The position numbers were made by a program, and so were the translations under genes. From Clusia tigrina (taxonomy: Eukaryota > Arthropoda > Insecta > Diptera > Clusiidae): a stretch of DNA of 64,000 nt. Positions within the stretch are counted from its first letter, which is position 1, and the number at the start of each line of letters is the position of its first letter. This document shows, piece after piece, positions 63,823-64,000 of the stretch. The DNA lies in the NCBI GenBank assembly GCA_920105625.2, contig OV050031.1, positions 132,138,514 to 132,202,513 on the forward strand, given 5' to 3'. The notes beneath the pieces were generated by a model. That model ran no database searches. It saw only the letters and a program-made list of their open reading frames with translations, and was not told the DNA's origin.

Positions 63823-64000
63823 ATGGCTGAAAAAGTCTCGGAAAAAGTTGTAAGGGCAAGGAATATTTTGAAAAGAAGTTCAATAATATAAAGCTGCGTA
63901 AAATGGATGAAGAAACTCTGTTGGAAAATACTTTCAAACCAATAATCAAAATGCAAAAAATCCTATCACAGAAGAAAATATATCTATTCTAAATAATAAA
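63823..64000 (+). pseudogene. Start of a further Polinton gene, cut by window end
   Basis: The ATG at 63823 starts MAEKVSEKVVRARNILKRS, then a shift, then LRKMDEETLLENTFKPIIK. Lys/Glu-rich helices with an ETFKPI-type motif occur in a Polinton structural gene next to the ATPase. It is too short to name. CTGATCTG-type repeats lie just upstream (63767-63812). Confidence 0.45.

Larger units (their letters stand above)
62560..64000. mobile_element. Polinton/Maverick relic B, continues past the window
   Basis: Divergent PLA2-like gene (minus) and packaging ATPase (plus), followed by a third gene on plus. Gene content is that of large self-replicating Polinton DNA transposons. The left edge meets the errantivirus-like LTR region near 62470-62560. 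Integrase, polymerase B, major capsid and the terminal inverted repeats are not in the window. Confidence 0.78.

Overview
The window is eukaryotic repeat DNA from a dipteran insect, most likely a tephritid-type fly. This is inferred from the A+T-rich base composition, short GT-AG introns (58-79 bp) inside transposon genes, jockey-type LINEs, errantivirus-like env sequence, and several mariners of the D,D41D type first described in tephritid flies. I found no convincing host gene, rRNA, true tRNA gene, CRISPR array or bacterial-style operon. Nearly everything I can identify belongs to a transposable element, and most copies are broken.

Layout. 1-4631: Helitron 1 on the minus strand, cut by the window edge, with a D,D41D mariner (3351-4627) inserted beside its 5' terminus. 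4682-7543: a D,D34D mariner with a CR1/L2-like LINE nested in its left end. 7780-15600: an R1/LOA-like LINE split inside its endonuclease by a complete Ty3/gypsy element with two LTRs and a 4-bp target duplication (gypsy A, 9357-14578). 15617-18560: a tRNA-derived SINE, a mariner relic and an LTR-like fragment. 18561-24440: a RAG1-like Transib element with a jockey LINE inserted and a long TA microsatellite. 24990-27602: a decayed gypsy (gypsy B), an LTR-like repeat and a mariner tail. 27822-29303: a second D,D41D mariner and a second SINE. 29515-37760: three DINE-1-like (Helentron-type) repeats, a second Transib relic (30539-32388), a third D,D41D mariner and a third SINE. 38090-40056: a Polinton/Maverick relic (small capsid-type protein and adenain-like protease) beside an orphan LTR. 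41200-45339: a nearly full-length jockey LINE. 45734-46247: a PIF/Harbinger-type MITE. 46376-54900: two gypsy elements (C on plus, D on minus) lying tail to tail. 55104-62540: errantivirus-like env and LTR sequence with Helitron 2 (55471-60499) inserted. 62560-64000: the edge of another Polinton, with a PLA2-like gene, a packaging ATPase and a further gene running out of the window.

How they relate. The elements form a layered insertion record. Mariner sits in Helitron, LINE in mariner, gypsy in LINE, LINE in Transib, SINE in DINE-like repeat, and Helitron in retroviral LTR. Coding parts are the usual transposition enzymes: Rep/helicase, DDE transposases, RAG1-like transposase, Gag, protease, reverse transcriptase, RNase H, integrase and endonuclease. 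Damage is mostly single in-frame stops and one-base shifts, several in homopolymer runs, so many copies look fairly young although inactive. Such nested, two-strand clusters are typical of heterochromatin and can serve as piRNA source loci; that last point is inference only.
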